From the NCBI GenBank assembly GCA_031963445.1, contig JASSUH010000001.1, positions 2,480,001 through 2,544,000 on the forward strand: 64,000 nt of DNA. Reading direction: 5' to 3'. Position numbers and translations under genes: made by a program. Positions 52,360 to 61,058 of this stretch are shown piece after piece; position 1 is the stretch's first letter, and every line of letters starts with the position of its first letter. Source of the DNA: JASSUD01 sp031963445. Lineage in GTDB: Bacteria; Pseudomonadota; Gammaproteobacteria; Burkholderiales; Burkholderiaceae. The notes below the pieces were generated by a model, which was not told the DNA's origin, made no database searches, and was given only the letters and a program-made list of their open reading frames with translations.

Positions 52360-52533
52360 AACCTGTCTACGAGCTCTCAGCAGAAGGCGCTGAGAGGCTC
52401 TCGGTAGTCATGTTGGGGTTCCTTCGTCACCCCAACCTACAATTTTTTGGCATTTTCATAGGTTGGGGTTCCGTATTTAATTAAATACGGAACCCCAACA
52501 CAATCTACTTTTGAAGATTGTGAGCAGGCTCTA
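52360..52533. repeat. Family-B palindrome between pilR and pilS
   Basis: AACCTGTCTACGAGCTC and GATTGTGAGCAGGCTCT ends. The core has two copies of the GTTGGGGT block (GTTGGGGTTCCTTCGTCACC and GGTTGGGGTTCCGTATTTAA). Confidence 0.85.
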
Positions 52534-52557
52534 AAAGGTCATCACCGCCATTGGGTG

Positions 52558-53640
52558 CTAATGCAAACCGGCTTGCACTGCATCTTGAATGCCGTTAGCA
52601 CCAGCAATCACCACTAACATCAACACGCCAATCGCAAGCAGGCCGCCAGCCAACGCAGTTTTCGCTATGGCTTGTATGCGTTGAATACTTTGCTGCAACC
52701 AACGTTCGCCGAAACGGCTAAGGGCTCCCTCAAAACCATCTTGATTAGCCAAAATCATTAGATATTGAATCGCTTTCTGATCTGGAAAAGCATAGCCAGC
52801 CCGGCTTAGTGCTTCACCAAAATTGGCACCAATACGTGCGCCATAGAGAGCGGCTTCAAGCCGCTCTTTCAGCCAAGGATTAGCATGCTCAGCAAGCATC
52901 AGAAGTGCATCCTGTAGTTTGATTCTGGCGCGTAAAAGATGCGCTAGGCTAAGTAAGAAAGTGGCCCCATGCAGCATTCGATAGATAGACCAAGGTGGTA
53001 TTCGATCCAAGAAGATGCGCAATGCGCCACGCAGATAAGGCAAGGTACTAAAGATGGCTAATAGCAAAATAAGCGAGAGAGCAAGCGTGAATTTGCCGTA
53101 GCTCGAGACAAATTGCGCCATTTGATAAAGCAGCGCGGCAGCCCCGTGCCAAGTTTGTGGGTCAGTCATTTTGACCAATTTAGGGATTAGCTGAGTAGCG
53201 ACGTTATTCAGCAGCACGCATATCAAACTAAGCAGCACAGCCGGATATAAAACAACACTTAGTATGGCTGCCTTAATCTGTTGTTTAGCGTTGATAAGCT
53301 TAAGCAAATCATCAAACGCTTGTTGCAGGTTGCCAGCTTTCTCACCCGCTGCAAGTAGGGCTATTTCTTGCGCGTTGGTCCATTTTTTCAATGCCAACGA
53401 AAGTGGCTGACCTTCAGCCACCCTCTGCATACAAGCATCGCTTACCAGCGCTTGTGGGCGAGTAGGATGCTTACCCCCTACGCTAGCAATTTTGTTGATT
53501 TCTTTAAGGGCATCGTTGAGTAACACACGATTTTCTAGCAATAGAGAAAGTGTCTCATAAAATTCAACCCGTACCGATGCATTGAATTGCAAGCGCAGCA
53601 CTAGATAGTTAATGGTTTCTTTAAGATAAGTGACGTTCAT
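52558..53640 (-). CDS. pilR: Thin-pilus inner-membrane platform protein PilR
   Basis: PilR is the GspF/PilC-type polytopic platform that anchors the assembly ATPase. The 360-residue protein has two GspF-type domains, the first at about residues 25-130 (FYETLSLLLENRVLLNDALK; EIALLAAGEKAGNLQQAFDD). Three membrane regions are present (AAILSVVLYPAVLLSLICVL; LALSLILLLAIFSTLPYLRG; AKTALAGGLLAIGVLMLVVI). GATFLLSLAHLLRARIKLQD and NLQ-type motifs support the family. It starts one base after the pilQ stop, so the two genes are coupled. Confidence 0.9.
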   Translation of the reverse strand: MNVTYLKETINYLVLRLQFNASVRVEFYETLSLLLENRVLLNDALKEINKIASVGGKHPTRPQALVSDACMQRVAEGQPLSLALKKWTNAQEIALLAAGEKAGNLQQAFDDLLKLINAKQQIKAAILSVVLYPAVLLSLICVLLNNVATQLIPKLVKMTDPQTWHGAAALLYQMAQFVSSYGKFTLALSLILLLAIFSTLPYLRGALRIFLDRIPPWSIYRMLHGATFLLSLAHLLRARIKLQDALLMLAEHANPWLKERLEAALYGARIGANFGEALSRAGYAFPDQKAIQYLMILANQDGFEGALSRFGERWLQQSIQRIQAIAKTALAGGLLAIGVLMLVVIAGANGIQDAVQAGLH

Positions 53641-53641
53641 C

Positions 53642-55228
53642 TTAGTCTCGCTCGATCAGATAATCTGTATCCAACGGACCCACATCACGCTCGCCTAACT
53701 GAGGATCAATTAAACCCTCGTTTATGCGCCGTATTAGATGCTGATTTTTGGTTATGCCTTCCATCTGCTGCATCCAAAATACGCGCGCTTGCGCTTTACC
53801 CTCTTCTTTAAACACGTTCATTAAACGTTGTGTTGGCATAAGTACTTCAGCCACGACTAAACGCCCAGCAATGCCTGTTTGATGGCAATGCTTACAACCC
53901 TCACCTTGCAACCCTATTTGTTCTGGCAAACAAGTTCGCTCAATACGCTGCACGATATCTTCCGCTAGCGTATGTTTATGCTTGAGATATGGCTTGCGAC
54001 AATGCAGACACAATTTACGCACTAAAGATTGGTTAACTAATCCCGTGACGAGCAGTGGATCAGTTAATAAACCCATTTCTATACCCAGGTCACGCAGCCT
54101 CTCCAAAATCGACATCACATCATTCGCATGCAGCGTGGTCCATACTCCATGCCCTGTCATCGCTGCGCGAAAAGCACTGAGCGCGGAGGCAGCATCACGC
54201 ATTTCACCAATCATGATCACATCAGGGTCTAAGCGCAGTGAATTTGAAATCGCACGTGACCATTCGCTAGAAAGTGCGGATTCATCATCTTTGTCGCACA
54301 GAATGGGCATCTGGTTTGCGCCGGTAATCGTATATTCAGGTGGATCTTCAATCGTGAGTAAATGAATTTTTTGTTCAAAGCTGCGTAGCAAATCAGTCAA
54401 CACACATTCAAGTGTCGTAGATTTGCCAGAACCTGTCGCACCAGAAAAAATATTGATACCTGTGATGCGTTGGCTAATTCGGCGCAATAAGCTAATTTGC
54501 TCGGGTAAATAACCTAACGCATCTAACGTTGGTTTTGTGCTGTGGTGGTCATATAGAAGACGCAACACCATTAAAGTGCCGCATTCGGTTGGCGCCGTTG
54601 CAATGCGTACCCCAAATAGCCCATATTCTTTAAGGAAACTCCGTTTAAGACGAGCATCCTGGTTCTTGCCTGGGTGATAAATAGGATCAGCTACATCGCA
54701 CATCGATTGATAAATCGTCGCGCATAAATCGTGTCCATGCTGCACCGTTAATTCACGTACGGTTTTTAGCTCTCCGTGAATACGCCAACGCACCTGGCAG
54801 TTTTGCTCAGTCACAATCAAATGCACATCACTTGCCCCAGCTTTAACTGCCTCACCAATCAGTTTCACTACCTCCGTCTGATGTTGAGTACCTGCCTGCT
54901 TGGCCTGCACCGGGATGGGTATTGAATCAGGCTGTGCATGTTTTGCATCACTGCGACTAGCTTGCGAAGTTGGCAAAGTTTTATAGAGTTGCTGAATCTC
55001 GTTCAGACTAGTCGGCTTCAGATGAAAATGAACATTGTGTCGCACTAAACGTTCGATAAAACCCAATACATAATGGTTAGTTTGGTGAGAGGTCGACAGA
55101 TATAAAGAGCCATCCTCTAACAAACAAACCATATCGCGCATCGGCGCAGTTAATGCATATGGACCACCTTCAGCCGTCAATATGCGTGGAATAACTTGGT
55201 CTAGTTTGCTTGCTTCGATGGTTTCCAT
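53642..55228 (-). CDS. pilQ: Thin-pilus assembly ATPase PilQ
   Basis: PilQ is the GspE/PilB-class ATPase powering R64 thin-pilus assembly. The 528-residue product starts METIEASKLDQVIPRILTAE; ATG 55228 has AGGGA upstream, and the in-frame start at 55273 has none. It has a Walker A at residues 264-271 (ATGSGKST) and an Asp box (LLTIEDPPEYTI). Also present are a Walker B (LRLDPDVIMIGEMRDAASAL), a His box (GHGVWTTLHANDVMSILERL) and a zinc-site CxxC pair (KLCLHCRKPY...CKHCHQTG). Length is typical. It follows pilP after a 238-bp gap. Confidence 0.92.
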   Translation of the reverse strand: METIEASKLDQVIPRILTAEGGPYALTAPMRDMVCLLEDGSLYLSTSHQTNHYVLGFIERLVRHNVHFHLKPTSLNEIQQLYKTLPTSQASRSDAKHAQPDSIPIPVQAKQAGTQHQTEVVKLIGEAVKAGASDVHLIVTEQNCQVRWRIHGELKTVRELTVQHGHDLCATIYQSMCDVADPIYHPGKNQDARLKRSFLKEYGLFGVRIATAPTECGTLMVLRLLYDHHSTKPTLDALGYLPEQISLLRRISQRITGINIFSGATGSGKSTTLECVLTDLLRSFEQKIHLLTIEDPPEYTITGANQMPILCDKDDESALSSEWSRAISNSLRLDPDVIMIGEMRDAASALSAFRAAMTGHGVWTTLHANDVMSILERLRDLGIEMGLLTDPLLVTGLVNQSLVRKLCLHCRKPYLKHKHTLAEDIVQRIERTCLPEQIGLQGEGCKHCHQTGIAGRLVVAEVLMPTQRLMNVFKEEGKAQARVFWMQQMEGITKNQHLIRRINEGLIDPQLGERDVGPLDTDYLIERD

Positions 55229-55466
55229 TGCGACTTCCCTCTTCAAGTCTGCGCAACAGCCGACAGCTCTCAATCAGTGCTGATGACTAAATTGAAAATA
55301 AAAATCCATAGCTAATAAATATCGCAGTCTTGCCATTTTCTGAAGTAGGTCGAATGGCTAATCTTTTTGAAAAATTTGAAGCAATCTTCAACGCGAGCAC
55401 CAGCCAGCGCCTGACCAATGGGCGCAGCATCCCTACTGGGTATAAATGAGACGAGTTTTAGATTTG
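55229..55466. other. Spacer between pilP and pilQ
   Basis: 238 bp without a recognisable gene or palindromic element; possibly a local promoter for pilQ-R-S. Confidence 0.4.
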
Positions 55467-55955
55467 CTATTGATACTTCGACAAAGGAGGTAAAGAAACT
55501 GGCGGCCCAAAAGGCTGATTAGAGAGAGAAGGAGCAGGAATCTTTGGAACAGGTTTGGCAGCCGTAGCAAAGCCGAGTGCAACGCGTTGTTTACCCTTGC
55601 TTAGCAAAACTTGGTCAACGCTAATGGAAGTAACCGTAAAGCCGCCGGGAATCAAATCATTCGCGTTAGCATCCAAAGTCATACCAGAGTCATACAGTAA
55701 AGTAGCGTAACGCTTATTGCCGGCACCATAAACCGCTTGCACAACGGGTAATGGCTCTACTTCGGCACTGCGTTTTGGAGAGTTTCTAGCAGACAACTCA
55801 GAGCGTAGTTCAGCCTGCTTTAATTTGGCTTGCAACAATATGGTTTCACTTTGCAAGCGTGATAACTCCTCTATGGTTGCGCTGGCGTAGGCGTTCTCAA
55901 CAATCCATAAAATGCCGCATAAGGCTAGCATTGGGTGCAGCAGCTTATTTCGCAT
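55467..55955 (-). CDS. pilP: Thin-pilus biogenesis protein PilP
   Basis: PilP is a periplasmic alignment-complex protein of R64-type pili. Start ATG 55955 has GGAG six bases upstream within the end of pilO (11-bp overlap). The 162-residue protein has a signal peptide (MRNKLLHPMLALCGILWIVE, then NAYA) and a short coiled coil (IEELSRLQSETILLQAKLKQ). The PilP domain (LPVVQAVYGAGNKRYATLLY, then GGFTVTSISVDQVLLSKGKQ) resembles the PilP/GspC-like fold. The tail is Pro-rich. Order pilO-pilP-pilQ is that of R64. Confidence 0.85.
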   Translation of the reverse strand: MRNKLLHPMLALCGILWIVENAYASATIEELSRLQSETILLQAKLKQAELRSELSARNSPKRSAEVEPLPVVQAVYGAGNKRYATLLYDSGMTLDANANDLIPGGFTVTSISVDQVLLSKGKQRVALGFATAAKPVPKIPAPSLSNQPFGPPVSLPPLSKYQ

Positions 55956-57291
55956 AAATTTCTCCTGCAATCTGCCAACTCAATTTACCCGCGTTTTGCA
56001 AATGAACGCTGAGTTCGGTCAGACGGATACTTTCTTTGTTTAAGCCAGAAAGAACGATATCTGGAGCAAGGCTAGTATTTAATAAAAAAGTAAAAGTACG
56101 CCAGTTTGGCTCGGCTGCAGGCTCAGTATTTTGTTGCCCTGGCAAAGATGGCACTGCTTGGTTTTCCAGTGGCTTTTCTGTGAGTTGTGGCTGCATGCCC
56201 AGCATTTGAAAGTGGGGTAAAAAGGAAGCTAATACTGCAGATGTTGATTTCAATAGCTGTTCAGTATCTTTCAGCTGCCAGTTAAATTTAGTTTGAATCA
56301 CAGCCTTCTCTCCTTGCTGATAGAAAGCTGGCTCAAGCTCAAAGTGATGGCGTGCTTCAGTTAAAAAATCATGAGTCGTTGCGTTGCCTTGCCGCAGATA
56401 AGTGGCAGTAACAGATTGGTCTGCGCATTTAGCCTGATCAAATTGCCAGCCACCCATAACGAGTGGCAGAACGCGCACAGCTTGCATGCAAGGCTGTAGA
56501 AAATCATCCACTGAGGGCAGAGTAGCCCAAGGATAAGCAGGCTTTTGTTGGCTCGTTACTGCTTCGGATTGAGCCTTTAAGCTAGCCAACTGCTGTAGTT
56601 GTTCGCTCTGTCTACGCGCTTCCTGTATGCGCTGCCGTTGCTTTGCTTGGCTTTGTAGATAGAGCCAACCTACCGCTAGCATAAGCGCAATGATTGCAAT
56701 GCTGGCGTGTTTTACATTTCTTACGTTTAGGCCAAAGGCAAGGCATTGAAGTTGATCTGCGCGCTTTAAATCAATGGGTTTTAAGAGCGTTTTCAGGTCT
56801 GGACTTTCTATTGCGAAATCAGCCAAAGCAGCAAAGCCAGCAGGCAAATAAATGTTTTCCCAGTTAAAGCCGCGGTAAATAGCATTAAATTTAGCTTGCA
56901 CGATTTGCCACTCAGTAATCATGTCACAGCCTGGAATAATCGCACCGTCGTTAACTGCGACTAACGCATAACGCTCCTCGTCCACTGCAAAGACCCCAAT
57001 CCAAGAACGTCCTAGCTTGCGCGCCAGCACGGCTGCTAGACTGAACATACCTCGCCGTACAGGCTCTTTAACGCCAACAAAACCTGCTTGCAAAATACTA
57101 CCGCGTTGTAGCACTAACCACTTCATGACTTCACGTTTGCCAATGGCTTGCGCTTCCTTTAGATAAGTGCGAGGCTCAGTTAAAGGCTGCCAAAACAAAC
57201 CTGCGACGAATTGTTTGCCATTGATACTGATCACTGTTACGGGTGCCGATAGATGCTCTATAGGCTCAGATATAGCAGGGTTAACTGACAT
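55945..57291 (-). CDS. pilO: Thin-pilus biogenesis protein PilO
   Basis: R64-type PilO is an inner-membrane protein with a large cytoplasmic N-domain and periplasmic C-domain. The 448-residue product starts MSVNPAISEPIEHLSAPVTV at 57291, four bases after the pilN stop. The N-terminal half (VISINGKQFVAGLFWQPLTE; RSWIGVFAVDEERYALVAVN) matches the family. A membrane helix is at about residues 205-222 (ASIAIIALMLAVGWLYLQSQ). Then come a coiled coil (RRQSEQLQQLASLKAQSEAV) and the periplasmic part. Overlaps pilP. Confidence 0.85.
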   Translation of the reverse strand: MSVNPAISEPIEHLSAPVTVISINGKQFVAGLFWQPLTEPRTYLKEAQAIGKREVMKWLVLQRGSILQAGFVGVKEPVRRGMFSLAAVLARKLGRSWIGVFAVDEERYALVAVNDGAIIPGCDMITEWQIVQAKFNAIYRGFNWENIYLPAGFAALADFAIESPDLKTLLKPIDLKRADQLQCLAFGLNVRNVKHASIAIIALMLAVGWLYLQSQAKQRQRIQEARRQSEQLQQLASLKAQSEAVTSQQKPAYPWATLPSVDDFLQPCMQAVRVLPLVMGGWQFDQAKCADQSVTATYLRQGNATTHDFLTEARHHFELEPAFYQQGEKAVIQTKFNWQLKDTEQLLKSTSAVLASFLPHFQMLGMQPQLTEKPLENQAVPSLPGQQNTEPAAEPNWRTFTFLLNTSLAPDIVLSGLNKESIRLTELSVHLQNAGKLSWQIAGEIYAK

Positions 57292-57295
57292 AGCG

Positions 57296-58963
57296 TTAGT
57301 CCAACACAATCGGTGTTATCAGCACGACGATGACATCGTGCCGATGGTCTGCTGCTGATGAACCGCCTAGCAAGATATTGCTTTTTTCTCCCACACCCGC
57401 TTGAGAGCCACCATCAGTTGACTGTTCAAAACCAGACAGAACTAGCGTCTCCCCTGACTTAAGCCGAACCTTTTGCGAAAAAATGCGGTTTTCTATTTCT
57501 GGAATTTCGATGGTGCTATCCCCACTGGTCACCGAGCGTAAACGTCGCAGCGCACTCAAATTAATTGAGTACTGCAACAATAAACGACGATCTGGCATCA
57601 CATAAGGCAACAGATTCATATTGAAGCCTGTTGTGACGGTAGCAGGCGTCAAGGCTGTAGTTATTCCAACTTGAGCTGTATTGGTGCTTTGCACGCTAGC
57701 TAGGTAGCTGGTCTGCCGTGCTACTTGCACAGGCACTGGCTGTAAATTGAGCGTGGTCACTGATGGGGAAGTAATCATCGAGATTTTCCCCTGCTGCGAT
57801 AGCGCTTGCACTATTAGGTGAGTGCCTGCAAATTGCCCAGCACGTCCAGTTGCGCTGTCAAGAATACTAATAGCGCCTGAATTAGCACTCGGGTCAAGCT
57901 CGCCCCCACTTTTAAAGGAGAAGCCAAATTTATTGGTCAGTGATTGATAAATCAAATTCCAATCAATCCCCAAGCTGTCTTTATTCGTTAACGTAACGGA
58001 CAGTACTTTGACGTTGAGCAGCACTTGCTTAGTCAGATTGCGGTTTTGGTCTTGCAAATAATTTTCTACACGAGCCAATACTTCTGGCGTATCTGTGACC
58101 GTTAAAGTCCCTGTTGCAGAGGAGATAGCCATACGGCCCACGCCCGGCGTAAGCATCGACTGCACATTTTTTGCCAAATCATCGGTAATTGAAGTTTTTA
58201 GTTCGACGGCCGTGGTTTGGTTGCTTCCCATCGTGCCAGATAAACTGCCGCTGGCGCCTGTGTCACCACTACCACCACTTGAGATGCCTGCGGCTACACT
58301 GGTTCCAGATTGGATCACTGACTGCATTTCAGTGGTTGATGGAATCGCATAGAAGTTAAAGGTCTTAGTATCCAGATAGAAAATTGAAACACCCCGCCCC
58401 ATCTTGCGCCAACTTAAACCAAAGCGTGACGCAACTAAATCAAGTAAACCTTCAAGCGGTTGGTTGTTCCATTTGATGTTTGAAATTAGACCAGACGTGC
58501 TTTGCCTCACCGTATTTGAGTAAGTTGACCTATTTGTTGCTGGCAGAGGAGGTAGAACTGTGTTGCTACCCCCTGAGTGGGATGTAGCAGATTGACCATT
58601 TGCGACAGCTAAAGCATCTGCGGTGATGCGAATTGGAAAGCCACATAATTTGGCTACGATTTGTCCAAATTCGAGCAGATCTAAAGAAGTCGCTGGAGCA
58701 AAAGTTAAGGTGCAGTTAAGAGGTTCAACTTGATTTCGCTGCGTTGCAGCGAGCGGCTTGTGTGCCACTATTGGCTCATCGCTAAAGAGAACGGTAGGAC
58801 GCGCTGGCGCTTCACGTTGCTCACGCAGCGCAGCGGCAAGCGCGCTCGCTTGGGTAGCTTGCTCGTCACTACGCTTAAGCGTCTCGTTGATCTGCTTCCA
58901 GCTGGCGCAGCCACTCGCTATCAATGCGATGCAGGCAACAATCATGTAGCGAATAAATTTCAT
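57296..58963 (-). CDS. pilN: Thin-pilus outer-membrane secretin PilN
   Basis: PilN is the lipoprotein secretin through which the R64 thin pilus exits. The 555-residue protein has a lipoprotein signal with lipobox ASGC (Cys19). N-domains include PLEGLLDLVASRFGLSWRKM then GRGVSIFYLDTKTFNFYAIP. A Gly/Ser linker follows, then the secretin domain ending EIENRIFSQKVRLKSGETLV, LSGFEQSTDGGSQAGVGEKS and DVIVVLITPIVLD. Length fits R64 PilN (about 560). The only other secretin in the window, SctC, is of a different type. It is preceded by pilL; PilM is absent. Confidence 0.92.
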   Translation of the reverse strand: MKFIRYMIVACIALIASGCASWKQINETLKRSDEQATQASALAAALREQREAPARPTVLFSDEPIVAHKPLAATQRNQVEPLNCTLTFAPATSLDLLEFGQIVAKLCGFPIRITADALAVANGQSATSHSGGSNTVLPPLPATNRSTYSNTVRQSTSGLISNIKWNNQPLEGLLDLVASRFGLSWRKMGRGVSIFYLDTKTFNFYAIPSTTEMQSVIQSGTSVAAGISSGGSGDTGASGSLSGTMGSNQTTAVELKTSITDDLAKNVQSMLTPGVGRMAISSATGTLTVTDTPEVLARVENYLQDQNRNLTKQVLLNVKVLSVTLTNKDSLGIDWNLIYQSLTNKFGFSFKSGGELDPSANSGAISILDSATGRAGQFAGTHLIVQALSQQGKISMITSPSVTTLNLQPVPVQVARQTSYLASVQSTNTAQVGITTALTPATVTTGFNMNLLPYVMPDRRLLLQYSINLSALRRLRSVTSGDSTIEIPEIENRIFSQKVRLKSGETLVLSGFEQSTDGGSQAGVGEKSNILLGGSSAADHRHDVIVVLITPIVLD

Positions 58964-59017
58964 CTATTCTTTCCACTTTTTTTTGTGGTTATCTAGGTTT
59001 TTCAGAAGACCCTATAG

Positions 59018-59098
59018 AGGCTGTTGGTACACATGTTGGGGTTCCTTCGTCATCCCAACCTACGATTCTTTGGCAATGTTCGTAGGTCCCCCACCAAC
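59018..59098. repeat. Truncated family-B element between pilL and pilN
   Basis: Only a core arm (CATGTTGGGGTTCCTTCGTC, then ATCCCAACCTACGA) and a broken partner remain; no terminal GAACCTGTT. Confidence 0.65.
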
Positions 59099-59134
59099 CC
59101 ACCTAATAAATAAGTTGTGCGAATCATTAAGCGT

Positions 59135-59503
59135 TTATTTCTTCTCTCGAATAATCAACACTTTTTGCCTAGCGTTACCGTCTACCCATAAAGGACGTTC
59201 AGCTTTTTCGTGTGCGTTGAAAATGGCGCTAATGGCTGTCTCAAACGTACCTTCGTAAACTAAATTGCCGAGGATCGGGTAATCCACTTCAGGTGCATGC
59301 CAGTAAATCTTCCAGCCTGCCTGCTGCCCCCAAGCGAGAATTGATTCATGTAAGGTGCTACCAGCTTGTGCGACCCAATTTCTTTTTTCTGCTCGATAAC
59401 TAGAATCCTTTGCAGCAGTTGGTTCCTCAACCACAAAAAAGCCAGCCCATGCGCTTATCGGTAACCATAAAACTAGCCACAGCCCACTTGCCTTATTCAC
59501 CAC
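59135..59503 (-). CDS. pilL: PilL/TcpQ-domain pilus protein
   Basis: The 122-residue protein has a signal peptide (SGLWLVLWLPISAWAGFFVV, cut near Ala). Its C-terminal TcpQ/PilL-type domain (NWVAQAGSTLHESILAWGQQ, then AGWKIYWHAPEVDYPILGNL, then GTFETAISAIFNAHEKAERP) is similar to the end of R64 PilL and to TcpQ of the Vibrio TCP pilus. It is much shorter than R64 PilL (about 350), keeping only this domain. Gene order before pilN fits the pil operon. It ends 8 bases after icmT. Confidence 0.75.
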   Translation of the reverse strand: MVNKASGLWLVLWLPISAWAGFFVVEEPTAAKDSSYRAEKRNWVAQAGSTLHESILAWGQQAGWKIYWHAPEVDYPILGNLVYEGTFETAISAIFNAHEKAERPLWVDGNARQKVLIIREKK

Positions 59504-59511
59504 ACCTCCTT

Positions 59512-59769
59512 TTAACGTTTAGCTCTTTCCCATCGAGCTGTGTAGCGGTAAGGGCCAGCGAGCCAAGCGCGACCTAAACGTAGAGCAACTTTTAACGAAA
59601 AACCAAAGCGCTCAAGCGTACCGAACACCCCAAATGCCAGCGCAGCAAGCGTAAAGGTCCACCAACTGATATGCGCGAGGAATAAAAAGAACGGAATGCC
59701 GGCTTTCGCATCGAAGATAAAGAAGCGTTCAGTACGAGAGGTGTTGCGCCAGATATTTTTCCTAGACAC
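59512..59769 (-). CDS. icmT: T4BSS protein IcmT (TraK-like)
   Basis: The start is GTG 59769 with GAGG seven bases upstream, giving 85 residues, almost exactly the length of Legionella IcmT (86). The sequence SRKNIWRNTSRTERFFIFDA, then LAHISWWTFTLAALAFGVFG, then LERFGFSLKVALRLGRAWLA and GPYRYTARW follows the IcmT pattern of WR-----RFF-FDAR-AFPL, hydrophobic segments and a FLAGP-R motif. A longer frame upstream (to 59832) runs into the dotB end. It lies between dotB and pilL; in R64, TraK follows TraJ. Confidence 0.85.
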   Translation of the reverse strand: MSRKNIWRNTSRTERFFIFDAKAGIPFFLFLAHISWWTFTLAALAFGVFGTLERFGFSLKVALRLGRAWLAGPYRYTARWERAKR

Positions 59770-59779
59770 GGGCCTACCT

Positions 59780-60961
59780 CTAAACAGCGACAGTCGACTG
59801 CAAACGCGCGTTACTTGCTTGTTGAGAAGCACCGATCAGTTCTACATATTTGGGATGGACATGCTTGGCGGCAGCTAACTCTTGCACATGCTGCAACATA
59901 CTTTGACCATGCTCTATCACTAACTCGGCAGCGCGTTTAGGAAGCAGGCTCAGGTTATGCGCCGCAACGTCTAGCAACTCATGGCGCAGCGCGTTATCAA
60001 AGACTAAGAATTCGCGGGCAGCACAGCGATAGCCATCGACTGATGGAATCAGTTGCTGGGAAACGATGACGCGGATTGAGTCAATAATGCTCGCCATGCT
60101 TGCATGCTGCTCTTCAACTGGCAGCGCTTGCAATAAGCGTAGAAAAGTCGTCGCGACGCTATTGCTATGCACAGTGGTATAGACCGCATGGCCAGTCTGC
60201 GCGGCTAAAATCGCCGCCTTAATCGTTTGCGCATCGCGCGCTTCACCGACCAAAATCACATCTGGGTCACGGCGCAATGCGTTGCGAATACCGGCCGCGA
60301 ACGAACCTAAATGGTCAGGGATAGCAGATTGATCAATTTCACATGCCTGAGTTTTTATTTTGTCGTAGATATATTCGATAGGTGCTTCAAACGTAATGAC
60401 ATGCGCATCGGCCTCTGGGTTTTCGGCAATCTCTCGAATTAAAGAAGCTAGCAATGTGCTCTTGCCGGCGCCTGTTTCCCCTGTCACCAGAATAAGCCCA
60501 TCTTGCGGGAAAAGACCCGCTAGCAATTTAGGATGCAATTGGCTGGATTCCAGTTTGGGTGGCATTTGCGCCAACTCACGCAACACTAGCGAAATACCAA
60601 AATTGCCATTGACCAATACACCCGTTGCACACCAACGAAAGCGCAAGCTATTTTGCCGCGAGACCTTGATTGAATAGGCTTGATCGATCGGTTGACCGGT
60701 ACGCAATTGCAGATCAGCATTCGCTCCCCCATACATTTCGCACAGTATTTCCACCACTTCCGTATGTTCAAGTCGACGCGTAGTTAAGCGAACTAGGCGG
60801 CCATGCCAACGGGCAGTGACAGGACGTAAGCTTTTAAGGTAAAGGTCAGATGCACCCATTTGCTTAGCATGCATAAGCAGATGGTTTAACGCATCGCCAT
60901 TAAAGCGCGCAGGCTCGCTCTGCATCAGAAAATCTTCTAAGCGGTCGATAGCTGACACCAT
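59780..60961 (-). CDS. dotB: T4BSS ATPase DotB (TraJ-like)
   Basis: DotB is the cytoplasmic VirB11-class hexameric ATPase of type IVB systems. The 393-residue protein has a Walker A at residues 161-169 (GETGAGKST), an Asp box (VITFEAPIEYIYD), a Walker B (ALRRDPDVILVGEARDAQTI) and a His box (TGHAVYTTVHSNSVATTFLR). Length matches Legionella DotB (about 377). AAGGG lies ten bases before ATG 60961. It is the third gene of the dotD-dotC-dotB-icmT block, the same order as R64 traH-traI-traJ-traK. Confidence 0.94.
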   Translation of the reverse strand: MVSAIDRLEDFLMQSEPARFNGDALNHLLMHAKQMGASDLYLKSLRPVTARWHGRLVRLTTRRLEHTEVVEILCEMYGGANADLQLRTGQPIDQAYSIKVSRQNSLRFRWCATGVLVNGNFGISLVLRELAQMPPKLESSQLHPKLLAGLFPQDGLILVTGETGAGKSTLLASLIREIAENPEADAHVITFEAPIEYIYDKIKTQACEIDQSAIPDHLGSFAAGIRNALRRDPDVILVGEARDAQTIKAAILAAQTGHAVYTTVHSNSVATTFLRLLQALPVEEQHASMASIIDSIRVIVSQQLIPSVDGYRCAAREFLVFDNALRHELLDVAAHNLSLLPKRAAELVIEHGQSMLQHVQELAAAKHVHPKYVELIGASQQASNARLQSTVAV

Positions 60962-61058
60962 GATGGCCCTTCATTTAGAAAGTATTAAGTCAGTTGAAAG
61001 TAGCGCCATACTGACTTGCTGTACCTACTGATATTTTTGCAAGCGTTCATTACATTCG